From Agelaius tricolor (Eukaryota > Chordata > Aves > Passeriformes > Icteridae): a stretch of DNA of 64,000 nucleotides. Positions within the stretch are counted from its first letter, which is position 1. Every line of letters begins with the position of its first letter. The stretch is from contig JALJCS010000036.1 in assembly GCA_023055355.1 (NCBI GenBank), forward strand, positions 248,001-312,000. Direction: 5' to 3'. The notes beneath the pieces are model-generated. The model saw only the letters and a program-made list of their open reading frames with translations. It made no database searches and was not told the DNA's origin. Shown here in pieces: positions 1 through 11,456 of the stretch. A program made the position numbers and the translations under genes.

Positions 1-180
1 GCCACCCCACGGCACCCTTTCCACCAAAGGGGAGCCCGGTCTGGGTGGAGTGGGGGAGGACATCCTGCCGGCTTGGAGCAGCTCGGGTGGAAGGTGTCCC
101 TGCCCCTGGCAGGAGGCTGGAAGGAGATGAGTCTTAAGGTCCCTTCCAACCCAAACCATTCCATGATTCTGATTCCTCTC
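1..180 (+). mobile_element. CR1-type LINE, truncated 3' end
   Basis: The stretch ends in the typical avian CR1 tail wording (AAGGTCCCTTCCAACCCAAA, then CCATTCCATGATTCTGATTC), preceded by the usual 'ggaaggtgtccctgcccctggc' segment. The left end is cut by the window. The tail reads on the plus strand, so the insert is in the same orientation as AHDC1. No reverse-transcriptase frame is visible. Confidence 0.85.
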
Positions 181-2118
181 GCCGCCAACCTCCGTCAAGC
201 CTGAAACCGTTAAACTAATTAAAGCTTTGCAGCAGCAGGATTAAGCCCGGGCAGGGGAGGTGGGAGCCCAGGTAGTCGATTAGTTCACCAGGCGAGGATA
301 TTGGATTTCTGCGAGGCGAGTCAGCAGTCTTCGGGGGCTGTTATCTTTGCAGGGCTGCGGGGTCAGGAGGTGGGAAGCGGAGGTGACTGCAATCTCGCCC
401 GCTTCATCCCCCCGCTCTTCATCCTCACCCCCCCGGCCCCGCCGCAGCACCCGGTCTGGCCGGCTCTCCCCCGCCCGCGGCGCCCATCTCTATCTCTCCT
501 TCTCCCTCCGTCCCTCCTCGCTTGTGTGGTCTCGGCTGGTGTTTTGTAACCAGGGAGGAGAAAAAAAAATTAAAAGATTTTTTTTTTTTTTTTAAAAAGG
601 GGAAAATAAAAAAATAAGGAAAAAGGCCCTACCCCTGGCGAGGAAGCCAGGAATGGCGAGGTCCGGAGAGCCTAATGGGAAACATGTGGCGGCTGCCTGG
701 GGCTGAGCGGGGAGGTGAAAGTGAGCGCGGCGAACATCCCGGTGCGCCCCCCCGCGCGTCCCGGCGCCCCCTCCCCAGCGCCGCTCCCACCTGCGCTCCA
801 CGCCGCGCTGGGTGCGTGGGTGGATGCTCGGGGGGTGCAGGTGGTCCCCGCTATGGGGGCGCTTTGCACGGGGCGAGGGCGGGGTCCCGGCGCTCGGAGT
901 GTCCCCCGCGTGTCGTGGGACACGTGTGTGTCCCCGTGGGACCGGCGCAGAACCGGACACCGGTGCTGTGGGGTCGGGGCTGCGACCTGAGCCTGCAGCA
1001 TCCCCTGCACACCGGGGGTGACCGTGGGCAACGGGGACCGTGCAGAACGCGGGCGATGCCGTGTCCAGAGACCCCCACACCCGCTGGGGACCCACGGGCG
1101 TCCCGCAGCGTTTGCCGAAGCAGCCGCAGCTCCGTGGGCCACGGACACAGCGGGGAACGGCGGCGCAGGGCTGGGGGGTGGCATCGCGACACCCCCGACA
1201 CCCCCGGACGCCCCCCGACACCCCAAACCTCCCCTGGAGCCGCGCAGCCTGTGCAGCGAGGACCAGCTCTCGGCGGCTGTTCTGGAAAACCTCCCGTTTG
1301 TTTCCTTCCTGCCTGCCTCCCCTCCGACAGCTCCCTGGGCACACCAGCAGCCTCAGCAGAGACGAGACCGGTCTTTCTAGCACATATTTTCCTGCTCCAC
1401 ATAGCCCTTGGTGTAACTTTACACCGAGGTGCCCGCAGCTCCGCGGTGCCAGCGCTGCACCCAAAGGCTGGCGGGGAGACGGGGAAAGGGGGGGATGCGG
1501 ATGGACTGACAGGTTTGAATTCTCTTTCCCTGCCTTGTTGATAAGTTGTCACGCTAATCCAGACACCGGGAAGAGCCTGGATCACGCCGAGCGGCTGCGT
1601 GTGTGTGTCTGCGGGTGTGTGCTGGGGGAGGGAGCCAACCGGCAGGGATTCACACGCGGCGCTGGGGAGGGAAACAGGCGGCCGTGCTGGCACGGGGGGC
1701 TCGCGAGGGGCTCGGGGGCTCCACCGTGCACCCCTGAGCCACACGGGCAGCGGCTGGGGGTGCCTCTGCCGGAGAGCGGGGGGCCAGAGCTTCTGCACAC
1801 GCCTGTGCAATGTGCACATCCATGGGGATGAGCACGCGTGTGCCCACAGCCTGCTGGGAGATGCTGTGGGTATCTCATATGGGCAGCCCCCGGTTCGAGG
1901 CATGCACACGGTGGGGAGGAAAGGGTTGTCCTGCCCCAAAACGCCACCCCGGGCATCCCGTGATGGGGCCAAGGGCACAACGTGGGTGCCCCTGTGGGCC
2001 GTGGCTTCGAGGGGGAGGCGTCAACGAGAGGCACACGGTGTGCCCAGGGCAGCCGGGGAGGGGGGCGCTCCCAGGGGAGGGGGCGGCTGGGCTGATGTGC
2101 GGGGTCTCTCTCGAGCAG
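181..2118. other. GC-rich upstream or 5'-intronic DNA of AHDC1, no gene resolved
   Basis: No convincing coding exon is seen. Around 205-235 is an AT-rich patch with TAATTA-like homeodomain words (GTTAAACTAATTAAAGC). At 570-620 lies a T-run followed by an A-rich run. A possible acceptor (TTATCTTTGCAG) ends at 351, but no matching exon could be defined. The long open frames here on both strands reflect high GC and overlap each other. A less GC-rich block at about 1375-1590 could be conserved non-coding DNA, but this cannot be judged from one sequence. Confidence 0.5.
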
Positions 2119-2281
2119 ATGGGAGCTCGGTCGCCTGCCAGCCCCTCGCACTGGAGAACGGTGCCAGCCCGCCTGCCGAGTGGTTCCCGCGTGCCCAGGG
2201 CTCCGGCCCCCGCCAGCCCGGCAGCGACGGCGACAGCAGGAGCTTCCGAGTGAACCTGCACTGCAAACACCCCCGCAACAG
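2119..2281 (+). other. AHDC1: Candidate upstream exon of AHDC1
   Basis: An acceptor (CTCTCTCGAGCAG) precedes 2119 and a GTACCC donor follows 2281. The reading frame starting at 2121 is open through the exon and reads as low-complexity but protein-like sequence ending ...RVNLHCKHPRNR. Its end phase (two bases, AG) joins the candidate exon at 2998 to give Arg. Human AHDC1 is described as having several non-coding 5' exons, so this may be a 5' UTR exon or part of an N-terminally extended isoform. Exon boundaries are inferred from splice signals only. Confidence 0.5.
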
Positions 2282-2997
2282 GTACCCGGGGCCTCACCCC
2301 GAAACGGGGTGCAGCACCAAGCGAGGGTTGGCGGCACTTCTTGCTGCCCATGTTCTGTCCATCCCTGCCCGGGAGATACAGGGCGAGAAGGGATCCCCGG
2401 CTCTGCACAGCCTCCCGGCTTGGAATTTTGGGGTGAACAGAGGGGCCGCAGCCCCTGTGCAGTGTGCACGTGGTGCCCGGCACCCACCCGTGAGTGCCCG
2501 AGCCACCCCACCACAACCCTCGCCGACCCCTCCCAAGAGGGGAAACTGAGGCAGGCGCCACCGAGAGGCGTCCCGGCGAGGGGAGGGGTGGCCCCGGGCA
2601 GTGTCCCCGCGGGTGGGGGCTGCAGCTGTGCTCGGGGTGGGTGGGAGCCGGGGGGATGCGGGCTGGGAGGTGCTGAGCGAACCTCGGGCGAAGCCCCCCC
2701 GCGTGTCCGGAGCGCGGCTCGCCGGGGACACCTAGTGGCAGCGCCACCAAAGGACCCCCGCCCCACGGAGGGGCTGCTGGGGACGGGAGGGGGGCGCAAA
2801 GCTGGCCCCTCTGTCCCCCAGGGGAGAGGCAGCCTCCCCTCTTTGCCCATGCCCCGCGGCCCCACGGTGCCGGAGCGCGGCAGCTCGGGAGGATCAGCCC
2901 CTGGTACGTCCCGTGCAGGGACTGGCACAGGGGTGGGGGGCACTTGAGTGAGGCCCCCCCCGCGTGGGGCTGACCCTGCACACCCCTTCCTTTGCAG

Positions 2998-3038
2998 AGA
3001 GCTCAAGTGCAATAGCAGGAGCAGCAGCAAAGCCGAGG
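2998..3038 (+). other. AHDC1: Candidate small upstream exon of AHDC1 (41 nt)
   Basis: The acceptor is strong (CACCCCTTCCTTTGCAG) and the donor is consensus GTAAGT at 3039. The 41-nt exon carries one base of codon completion at each end and reads ELKCNSRSSSKAEG in the frame set by the exon at 2119. It joins in frame to the main exon at 3419, giving a Gly codon at the junction. Both splice signals are better than average, so this is the more believable of the two upstream exons. Confidence 0.6.
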
Positions 3039-3495
3039 GTAAGTCCCAGCCCCAGCCCTCCCCTTAGACACCCGAACTCTGCCCCTGGGGTGGGGTGGGA
3101 AAACCCAGAGCCTCACCCCTCTTCACCGGGGAGGGGGAGCGTGCCGGAGTTCCTGGTGTGGGGAGGGCATCCAGCCCCCTGCTCCTGAGCTGGGGAGGGC
3201 ACCCAGTTCCCCCAAGGCCCCGTTTTCCCAGATGTGAGCAGGGCTGTCACATTCCTGCGGTGCCAGTCGGGTCATGGCTGCTGACAGGGCGGAGGGAGCT
3301 GGGGGATGGATGCGGGGGCCTCATCGCTGGGAACAGGGGGTTGGAGTGAGGCTCTGCTGGCTGGTTTGGGCCGGCAGTGCCTGTGGAGCCTCACTGTCCC
3401 CCTCTCTGCCGCCCGTAGGTCCTGGTGTCACCTTCCCTGACCCCCATGTCAGCAACTGCTCGGCCAAGCGGCACGCGGGGGAGGAGGAGGTCAGG

Positions 3496-6400
3496 ATGCG
3501 CGTGAAGCCCCCGGGCCCAGTGGTAACGACCAGCGTTGTGCGTGGCTCGCCCGACTACGTCCGAGAGCCCAAATTCTACCCGCCGGGACACCCGGTGCAG
3601 CGGCCCCCCGCCTGCCCGGCCGAGAAGGCGCTGTCCTGCAGTGTGCTCAGCTTCCCTGAGGGGTCGTGCCCCGCGCTCGGCCGGGAGCACCAGGCAGGCT
3701 CGCTGCTGCACGGCGACCCGGCCGACCGCTGCCAGAGCGTCCACGGGGGCACCAAGGCGGCCGAGGACCTGCTGGGCTGCGCCGGGGAGCCCCGGATCCT
3801 GGGGGGCAGCACAGAGGAGGCATCTGCCCGCGACCGGGCGCCCAAAACCTTCCCCAACGCGACGCTGGCCTCGGGCCGCTGCAACGTAGACGGCATCCTC
3901 GCCTTGCTCCGCAGCAAGTGCGGCAACGGGCACATCAACCTCCACCCTGTGGTGCAGCTCATCGACATCATGAAGGACCTCAACCGCCTCTCTGAGGACC
4001 TCAAGAACAGCGGGGTGCACCTGGACTGTGGCAGCCTCCGTGGCGGCGGCGGGGCTCACGAGGACAGCCGCCTCCTGCCTGCTGACCGGGACCTCCAGTA
4101 CAGCTTCTTCTCCTCGCCCTCCCTGGCCAACAGCATCCGGAGCCCCGAGGAGCGGGGGGTGCTCCTCAAATCCGACCCGTCGCGGCACCCCCGGCCCCCA
4201 GCGCGTGACGGAGAGGCTGAGGGAGGCGGGGGGAGCACCCCGCAGCCCCCAGGACACGCTGTGGGTGTGGGGGACGTCTCCAAAGCTCCGGCGGATGAAG
4301 CCGGCTGCTCCCAGCCCGATGCCAGCGATTACTCGGAACTGGCCGAGGCGGACATCCTGAACGAGCTGGCCTCCCTGGCTTGCCCAGGGACGCAGCTGCT
4401 GGAGTCGCAGGCGATGGAGCCGCAGCCCCAGTTGCTGCCAGCCCAAGAGCTGGACTCCCAATCCCGGCTGTTGGATTCCCAGTCCCTGGAGTCACAGCCC
4501 CAGCTGCTTGATTCGCAGAGCCTGGAGCCGCTGCCAGAGTCGCTGGAGCTGCAAAACCTGGAGCCGTTGGGGCTGCAGTCGCTGGAGCCGCTCTCTGAGT
4601 CTCTGGAGCTGCAGTCGCTGGAGCCTCTGTCCGAGTCGCTGGAGCTGCAGTCACTGGAGCCACTGGCGGAGCCTCTGGGGCTGCAGACCCTGGAACCGCT
4701 GCCCGGAGCGCTGGAGCCCCCGCTGCTGCCCACTGAGCCCTCTCTGCTGGAGCCACAGCCACTGGGCACCGTCTCGGAGCTGCTGGAGGCGCAGCCGGGC
4801 ACCGGGGACCCTCTGCGGCCCCACGGGCTGCAGCCCCGGCTCGGGGGGTGTCCCCTGAGCACCATGGTGAAGCGGGGCCCCTGCGGGGGCCGGGGGGCCG
4901 GGCGGTGTGGCGAAGACCACCGCAAGTACGCCCTGCGCCGGACTGATAAGCCAAAGATGCTGTGCCGCCGGAGGAGGGCGGGGCGAGGGCGCCGGGTGGA
5001 CATCACCCCCGAGAGCCACGTCCTGTCCCCCCTCACCCTGCCCGCCGAGCTGCCCCCCGGGCCCGAGGAGCCTGACACCCCGGTGCTGAGCCCCCCACCG
5101 CCACCGCCCCCCACCACGCTGGACCCCAACGAGATGCCCAAAGCCCCCACGGCAGGGAAGAAGAGCAAGTGCCGGGGGGTGAGGAAGATGGTGGTGAAGA
5201 TGGCCAAGATCCCCGTGTCCCTGGGGAGGAGGAACAAGACCACCTACAAGGTGTCATCGCTCAGCAGCAACCTGAACCTGGAGGGGAAGGAGCTGGCAGC
5301 CAGCAGCTCCATGGAGCCCACGCCACTGCTCAAGATGAAGAACAACGGGCGCAACGTGGTCGTGGTGTTCCCCCCTGGCGAGATGCCCATTATCCTGAAG
5401 CGCAAGCGGGGCCGGCCTCCCAAAAACCTGCTGCTGGGCCAAGCCAAGCCCAAGGAGCCCACCCCAGAAGTGAAGAAGAGGAGGAGGAGGAAGCAGAAGC
5501 TGGCCTCACCCCAGCCCTCCTACATCGCCGACACCAACGACAGCAAAGCCGACTACTCGGATGTGTTGGCCAAGCTGGCCTTCCTGAACCGACAGAGCCA
5601 GTGCTCAGGGCGCTGCTCGCCACCCCGCTGCTGGACCCCCAGCGAGCCCGAGTCCATCCACCAAGCCCCCGACACCCAGAGCATCTCCCACTTCCTGCAC
5701 CGTGTCCAGGGTTTCCGCCGGCGCGGCGGCAAGGCGGGGGGCTTCGGTGGGCGCGGGGGCAGCCACGCCGCCCGCGCCGCACGCTGCTCCTTCAGCGATT
5801 TCTTTGAGGGCATCGGGAAGAAGAAGAAAGCCCCCACGGCCCTCCACGCTGACCCCGTGCACCCCCGCAAGCGCGGCCGGCTGGAGCCCGACCCCGTGGG
5901 CAAGCCCAAGCGGAAGCGACGGGCGCGCAAGAACGGGGCCCTGTTCCCCGAACCCAACTCCGGGCAGAGCTTCGGGGACGGCCCCGCCGCAGAGTGGGGC
6001 GGGGGCGAGAAGGGCAGCCCCTGGGCCCCCCACCACAGCCACCCCGGCGGCCAGCCTGGACGCAACGGTGGCTACCAAGGGGCCGAGGCGAGACCCTTCC
6101 ACGCCGCGGGGTTGGAGTCGGGCTCCTCTGGCCGTGCCGGTTTCTACGCTGGCAGCGCGCCGTCCTCACAGACAGAGACCGGTCCGGAGCGGCACAGCCT
6201 CTTCACCGGCTACTTCCGCTCCTTGCTGGACTCCGATGACTCCTCCGACCTGCTGGACTTCGCCCTCTCCGCGTCCCGCTCCGAGTCCCGTAAATCGGCG
6301 GCCGCCTACACGGCGCCCCCGGCCGCGCTGCCCGGCCAGCGGGGCATGGCTGCCTACGCGGCCCGCGGCGGCAAAGTGCCGGCGGCCAACCCCGGTGCCG

Positions 6401-8430
6401 AGGCCTTCCACGCGGCCATGCAGGGCCGGCCAGCGTTCCCGCCCGGCCGCGCCTCCAGCGCCTACGGGGTGACCCAAGGCTCCTCTGAGTGCCGGGGCAC
6501 CGAGTCCTTCCCCAAACTGGCCCCGCCATCAGCCGTGTCCCGGTCGCCCACGGCTCACCCGGCGGCCAGCGGCACCCCCGGCTACTCCCCTTACGGCAGC
6601 TACGGCAGCGCCGGGCAGAGCGTGGCACCCGCCAGCGTGTTCCCGCCAGGAAAGCAGTACCCATCAGCACAGGACTGCCCCAACAGCAAGGACTGCAGCT
6701 TCGCCTATGGCAGCGGCAGCAGCCTCCCGTCCTCGCCCAGCAGTGCCCACAGTGCCGGCTACGCGCCACCGACAGCTGGTCCCAGTTTGCCGCTGGGAAA
6801 AGCTGCCTTCTTCAACAGTGCCGAGCAGGGGGGGCAGTTCTCCAGCGCCGCGCACACCCCCCTGCGCTGCGACAGCCGGGCCAGCACCGTCTCGCCCGGC
6901 GGCTACATGGTGCCCAAGGGGTCAGCGTCCTTCCAGCCCTCGCCTGAAAACTGCCGGCAGTTCCCCAGCTCCGCGCCGTGGGCCTTCCGGCAGGGCTACG
7001 GAGGGTTGGACTGGAGCTCAGAAGCCTTCAGCCAGCTCTACAACCCGGGCTTCGAGTGCCACCTCAATGAACCCAACGTCATCCTGGACATCTCCAACTA
7101 CACCCCGCAGAAAGCCAAGCAGCAGACGGTCTCTGAGACCTTCTCGGAGTCCTCCTCTGACAGCACCCAGTTCAACCAGCCGGCTGGTTACCGGCGCGCC
7201 AACAGCGAGGCGTCCTCCAGCGAGGGCCAGTCCAGCCTCTCCAGCCTGGAGAAGCTGATGATGGACTGGAATGAGGCATCCTCCGCCCCTGGCTACAACT
7301 GGAACCAGAGCGTCCTCTTCCAGAGTAACTCCAAGCCCGGTCGAGGCCGACGGAAGAAGGTAGACATGTTCGACACCTCCCACCTGAGTTTCTCCTCCTC
7401 TTCCTCATCTTCCTCTGTGTACCCCTCCAAGAGGAACACGGGACCCCGGCAGCCCCGGGGCTCCCGAGGGGCTTGTGCCTCCAAGAAGGAGAGGGGGACG
7501 GGCAAAGCCAAGTTCCCCACCAAGTCACAGGCGGTGAACCCCCTGTTCCAGGACAGCACGGACCTGGGCTTGGACTACTACAGTGGGGACAGCAGCATGT
7601 CCCCCCTGCCCTCCCAGTCCCGGGGCTTCGGGGTGGGGGAGCGGGACCCCTGTGACTACACCGGCCCCTACTCCATGAACCCCTCCACCCCCTCGGATGG
7701 GACCTTTGTCCAGGGGTTCCAGAGCGACTCCCCCGGTTTGGGGCAGCCGGATTTGGAGAGCAAGCACTTCCCTGCCCTCCCGCACCAGCTGGCAGCCCCC
7801 GGCCAGCAGACTGTGTTCGAGGCCGGTTTGCAGAAAGCCTTCTCGCCCAACTGCTCCCCGACCTTGGCCTTCAAGGAGGACCTGCGGGCAGGCAGCATGC
7901 GGAAGCTGCCCGCCTGCGACTCGCTCAAACACAGCATGCAGGGGGGAGCCCTGCCACACGCCCCACACCTGGCCTGCCGCGACCTCCCCATGCCTCAAGC
8001 GCACTATGACTCCCCCAGCTGCAAAAACCCCCCGTACTGGTATTCCCCCAATGCCAGCACCCGCAGCCCTTCCTACGACGGCAAGGCGGGGGCTGGCATG
8101 CTGGTAGACTTCATGGGCAGGACGGACCCCCCGTGTCTGAACCCCCACTTGAGCAGCCCGAGCAGCACCCACCCCTCCAAGGGCGAGAAGGAGCCCTTGG
8201 AGATGTCCCGGGCCCACCACCGAGGACCCTACGCTTGTCCCTTGATCAATGACTTGAACATCTCCCCCGTACCGAGAGACTCAATGTTGCAGCTGCAGGA
8301 CAACTACAGGTACCCCAGTTTTGCACCCCAAGGGCACCCCGTCATGGCCCCCAGCCAGAAGAGCGGGTTTTTGGGACCCATGGTAGAGCAACAACACCCT
8401 GAGGACACTTTTACGGTCACCTCATTGTAG
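3496..8430 (+). CDS. AHDC1: AHDC1 (Gibbin), AT-hook DNA-binding motif-containing protein 1
   Basis: A 1644-residue protein read from a single large exon that starts at 3419 after the acceptor CTGCCGCCCGTAG. The ATG at 3496 gives [10 protein letters not shown], matching the known vertebrate AHDC1 start; human is about 1603 residues. Landmarks in order: the block [15 protein letters not shown] near residue 150; a Leu-Glu-Pro repeat region at about 300-425; a first AT-hook-like site ([11 protein letters not shown]) near 490; the conserved block [19 protein letters not shown] near 565; the canonical AT-hook [10 protein letters not shown] near 635; a Gly/Arg-rich stretch near 740; a basic nuclear-localisation-like cluster [10 protein letters not shown] near 804; serine-rich C-terminal half; and the conserved end [15 protein letters not shown]1 is a nuclear chromatin-associated regulator; human loss of function causes Xia-Gibbs syndrome. 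No break is seen. The open frame extends upstream to 3274, but that part is intronic. Confidence 0.97.
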   Translation: MRVKPPGPVVTTSVVRGSPDYVREPKFYPPGHPVQRPPACPAEKALSCSVLSFPEGSCPALGREHQAGSLLHGDPADRCQSVHGGTKAAEDLLGCAGEPRILGGSTEEASARDRAPKTFPNATLASGRCNVDGILALLRSKCGNGHINLHPVVQLIDIMKDLNRLSEDLKNSGVHLDCGSLRGGGGAHEDSRLLPADRDLQYSFFSSPSLANSIRSPEERGVLLKSDPSRHPRPPARDGEAEGGGGSTPQPPGHAVGVGDVSKAPADEAGCSQPDASDYSELAEADILNELASLACPGTQLLESQAMEPQPQLLPAQELDSQSRLLDSQSLESQPQLLDSQSLEPLPESLELQNLEPLGLQSLEPLSESLELQSLEPLSESLELQSLEPLAEPLGLQTLEPLPGALEPPLLPTEPSLLEPQPLGTVSELLEAQPGTGDPLRPHGLQPRLGGCPLSTMVKRGPCGGRGAGRCGEDHRKYALRRTDKPKMLCRRRRAGRGRRVDITPESHVLSPLTLPAELPPGPEEPDTPVLSPPPPPPPTTLDPNEMPKAPTAGKKSKCRGVRKMVVKMAKIPVSLGRRNKTTYKVSSLSSNLNLEGKELAASSSMEPTPLLKMKNNGRNVVVVFPPGEMPIILKRKRGRPPKNLLLGQAKPKEPTPEVKKRRRRKQKLASPQPSYIADTNDSKADYSDVLAKLAFLNRQSQCSGRCSPPRCWTPSEPESIHQAPDTQSISHFLHRVQGFRRRGGKAGGFGGRGGSHAARAARCSFSDFFEGIGKKKKAPTALHADPVHPRKRGRLEPDPVGKPKRKRRARKNGALFPEPNSGQSFGDGPAAEWGGGEKGSPWAPHHSHPGGQPGRNGGYQGAEARPFHAAGLESGSSGRAGFYAGSAPSSQTETGPERHSLFTGYFRSLLDSDDSSDLLDFALSASRSESRKSAAAYTAPPAALPGQRGMAAYAARGGKVPAANPGAEAFHAAMQGRPAFPPGRASSAYGVTQGSSECRGTESFPKLAPPSAVSRSPTAHPAASGTPGYSPYGSYGSAGQSVAPASVFPPGKQYPSAQDCPNSKDCSFAYGSGSSLPSSPSSAHSAGYAPPTAGPSLPLGKAAFFNSAEQGGQFSSAAHTPLRCDSRASTVSPGGYMVPKGSASFQPSPENCRQFPSSAPWAFRQGYGGLDWSSEAFSQLYNPGFECHLNEPNVILDISNYTPQKAKQQTVSETFSESSSDSTQFNQPAGYRRANSEASSSEGQSSLSSLEKLMMDWNEASSAPGYNWNQSVLFQSNSKPGRGRRKKVDMFDTSHLSFSSSSSSSSVYPSKRNTGPRQPRGSRGACASKKERGTGKAKFPTKSQAVNPLFQDSTDLGLDYYSGDSSMSPLPSQSRGFGVGERDPCDYTGPYSMNPSTPSDGTFVQGFQSDSPGLGQPDLESKHFPALPHQLAAPGQQTVFEAGLQKAFSPNCSPTLAFKEDLRAGSMRKLPACDSLKHSMQGGALPHAPHLACRDLPMPQAHYDSPSCKNPPYWYSPNASTRSPSYDGKAGAGMLVDFMGRTDPPCLNPHLSSPSSTHPSKGEKEPLEMSRAHHRGPYACPLINDLNISPVPRDSMLQLQDNYRYPSFAPQGHPVMAPSQKSGFLGPMVEQQHPEDTFTVTSL
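4393..4770 (+). repeat. AHDC1: In-frame Leu/Glu/Pro repeat inside AHDC1
   Basis: Coding repeat of about 36 bp, best preserved at 4550-4680, where the 12-residue unit [12 protein letters not shown] recurs with small changes. Flanking looser units read [12 protein letters not shown] and similar. Human AHDC1 has a shorter, more degenerate leucine-rich version at the equivalent place (from memory), so the repeat is ancestral but appears more regular here. Confidence 0.8.
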
Positions 8431-9559
8431 TGTCTGCTGACGTGCCAACGGGACAACGAGGTTTTGTTACAGGGTAGGTGGGGGAGAACCTGGGAGCGAG
8501 GGTGGCAGGAGGGGACACAGGGGACCCTCAGGGCCCTTCTCATCGTGTCCCCCTCTCTCTCCATGTTGTGTTTCTCTTTCAGAGGTAATTTAGCCAGCAC
8601 TTTTTTCTGGAACACTTTTCAAGTTCTGTATTTAACTGGGATTGGAACCGTTTGTTTGTTTTCTTAAAAAAAAAAAAAAAAGAAAAAAAAAGAAAGAAAA
8701 AAGGAGAAAAAAAGAAAAAAAAAGGAGAAAAAAAAGATAAAAAATAAGTGAAACAAAAGGAAAAAATTAATAATAATGGATGAAGAGAGAAACCCCCCGT
8801 TTTTCCCCCTCCGCACTCAAACCCGCTCCGCCTGCCAAGCTCCGGCTCTGCTTCCCGGACTGCCGCCCCCCCCGCCCCGCAGCAGGACAATCGGACGGAC
8901 GGACGGACGGACAGAGCGCAGGCCCGGCGCAGGGGCGCGGGCAGGGAGGGCAGGAGGGGATCCGGGGGTCAGCGCTGGGTGCCCCCTGCCCCCAGCCCGG
9001 CCGGGGTCCCTCGGCCGCCCCGGGGAGGCTGTTTGGGGATTCTTTTCTTTTCTTGTCCCTCCCCGTCCGCTGTCGCCCGGGGCTGCTCCTGCCGGATGGA
9101 CAGCGATGGGTGGTGGTGAAGCGCTGACCCCTCCAGGCTCTGGCACCGTCGCCAGCGGGGCTCGGAGACGCCACTGTCACCAGGTGAGTGCCAGCTGTGC
9201 TCCCCAGCCAGTGGCTGTGCCAGCTGTGCTCCCAGCCAGGCTGTGCCGGCTGCTCCGTGCCCTGGGGGCTCCCTGACCCACCTGCACCCACCCTCAGGGC
9301 GCCCCGGCCCGTGCTGGGCTGTGAACCCTTGGGTGCTGTCCCACCAAGCACCAAAGTGGGGACCCTGTGGGCTGCAGTGCCTGGGGCTGGCTGGAGCCTG
9401 GGCTGTGGGGTGCAGGAGCCAGGGTGTGCCAGGGTTAGGGGGTGTGGGGTGCCCCAGAGCCCTGTTCGGTGCCAGATGGAGCAGGCAGGACCCGAGAGCC
9501 CCGGGTACGTGGGTGCCGGACAAGAACGAGCAGGACTGCAGAGTGCAAGGCTGGATGGG

Positions 9560-10140
9560 AAGGACCCAGATCCTCTGGGGCATGGGTGCCAGACTGGGGT
9601 GAACAGGACCCCAGATCCCCTGGGTGCCACATTGGGGTGAACAGCACCCCCATATCCCTGAGTGCTGGGGTGCCAGACTGGGGTGAACGGGACCCCAGAT
9701 CCCCTGGGTGCCACATTGGGGTGAACGGGACCCCAGATCCCCTGGGTGCCACATTGGGGTGAACAGCACCCCCAGATCCCCTGGGTGCCACATTGGGGTG
9801 AACAGGACCCCCTCAGAGCCCTGAGTGTTGGGGTGCCAGATTGGGGGAGCAGCACCCCGGACCCCGGGTCTGGGGCTGCCAGATTTGGGGAGCAGCACCC
9901 CGGCCCCCGGGTCTGGGGCTGCCAGATTTGGGGAGCAGCACCCCGGGCCCCGGGTCTGGGGCTGCCAGATTTGGGAAGCAGCACCCCGGGCCCCGGGTCT
10001 GGGGGTGCCAGATTTGGGGAGCAGCACCCCAAGCTCTGCGTGTGTGGGTGTCAGATTTGGGGAGCAGCACCCCAAGCTCTGCGTGTGTGGGTGTCAGATT
10101 TGGGGAGCAGCACCCCGGCCCCCGGGTCTGGGGGTGCCGG
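9560..10140 (+). repeat. 38/43-bp minisatellite in the AHDC1 3' region
   Basis: Two related sub-arrays lie head to tail. From about 9588 to 9830 the step between GCCASAYTGGGG cores is mostly 38-39 bp (9588, 9626, 9672, 9710, 9748, 9787). From 9835 it is exactly 43 bp (9835, 9878, 9921, 9964, 10007, 10050, 10093). Units read roughly 'gccagatttggggagcagca' then a C-run and 'gggtctgggg'. Open frames through it on both strands are by-products of the repeat. Confidence 0.9.
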
Positions 10141-10287
10141 AGCCCCGCTCCGGGGGTGCTGGGTGGCCGGGGGCACACGGGCAGCCCAGGGTGGGACCCT
10201 CACCCCTCTCTCCCTCTGCCCCCAGCCCCAGCACCCCCAGCCCTGCGCCCCCCGCCCGTCCCGGCCGCCGGAGCAGAGCAGAGCAGA

Positions 10288-10376
10288 GGAGATGGAGATG
10301 GAGATGGAGATGGAGATGGAGATGGAGATGGAGATGAGATGGAGATGAGATGGAGATGGAGATGGAGATGGAGAGG
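10288..10376 (+). repeat. (GATGGA)n hexanucleotide array
   Basis: Nearly pure GATGGA repeats with two GAT-GAGATG interruptions around 10330-10350. It lies in the likely 3' UTR of AHDC1 just after the possible acceptor at 10225. Confidence 0.95.
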
Positions 10377-11410
10377 AGGGGGCCGCCTCCGGAGGGGACC
10401 CCGCCCCGCCGCCCCCGCTTCGCCCCCGGCCCCGCCTCGGCCGTGGCGCCGGCGCCGCGTTCTCTCTCTCCTCCCAGCCAGAAGCAGAGGGACTCTTTAA
10501 GTTTTATTTTTTATTTGATTAATTTTCATTTTCTGCACAAAACCAGCAATTGTAAATACTTTTGAAGAAAAGAAGTTAAAAAAAAATGTTTAAGGATAAA
10601 AAAAAAAAAAATTAAAAAGCTGAAAAATCACAAAAAAAAAAAAAGAGAGAGAGAATCATGCACCGGAGGGAGAATCCAAAAATGATGGAGAACTGGCCTA
10701 AAGCATCCAAGAGGTGAATATGCAGCAGAAAAGAGCAAAACCCCCCCCAGTATGCACTGAGAAAAAATTTATTTACAGATCGAGCAACAAAAAAAAAAGA
10801 AAAAAAAGAAAAAAGTGACAATAACCTATTTATTGTATATAATGTTTTATTATAAATCGTGTCTTGTATATTGCATTCTGTACATCTGCTGTGGTTTTGT
10901 GGTGTGCAACTTCCGCATGGGTTCCTTGGGTTTCCGTTGCCTTTTTTTTAATGATTCAATGATGATTTGAGTTTTATTTTTATTATTATTCTGAAGAACG
11001 AAGGCGGGTTTTTGATTTTTTTTTGTTGGGTTTTTTGGTTGGTTTTTTTTTTTTTTCTTTTTTTGGCAGTACACACCCAAAGATCCAAATTTGTATAAAA
11101 ACAAAAAAAGGAGTTAAAAAAAAAAAAAAAGAAGAAAGAAAAACTTTAAAAAAAAAAAAGGAAAAAAAAAAAAGGACTAAATCAATCACAGACCCTCTTG
11201 GTGGGGAGGGGGAATGGGGGGGCTGGGGTAAAGGGGGGTCCCTTTCCCAGGGTCCCTGGGGCGGCGGTGGTGGCGAGCTCAGGGTGTGCGTGCGTGTGTG
11301 GGTGCCAGGTGGGCTTCGGGGTCCTCTCCTCCCACAACTTCCCTGTGTGTCCCCCCCCTCCTCAAGAGTTTGGCAATCTCTGTGCAGCTTTGTGGGTTGT
11401 GCAAAAAAAG

Positions 11411-11415
<5 letters not shown>

Positions 11416-11454
<39 letters not shown>
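11416..11454 (+). repeat. (AC)n microsatellite
   Basis: Uninterrupted CA dinucleotide run of about 19 repeats within the A-rich 3' UTR region of AHDC1, flanked by AGAAAA and AAAGAGAAG. Confidence 0.97.

Positions 11455-11456
<2 letters not shown>

Noticed and set aside
3274..3495. Using the ATG at 3274 as the AHDC1 start
   Set aside because: 3274-3418 is intronic: a clear acceptor ends at 3418, and the conserved protein start is MRVKP at 3496.
8767..10032. 421-codon minus-strand frame
   Set aside because: It translates the 38/43-bp minisatellite into Cys-Ser-Pro-Asn repeats; no family resemblance.
11416..11454. CA repeat as Z-DNA regulatory element
   Set aside because: Possible in principle, but such repeats are common and nothing here singles it out.
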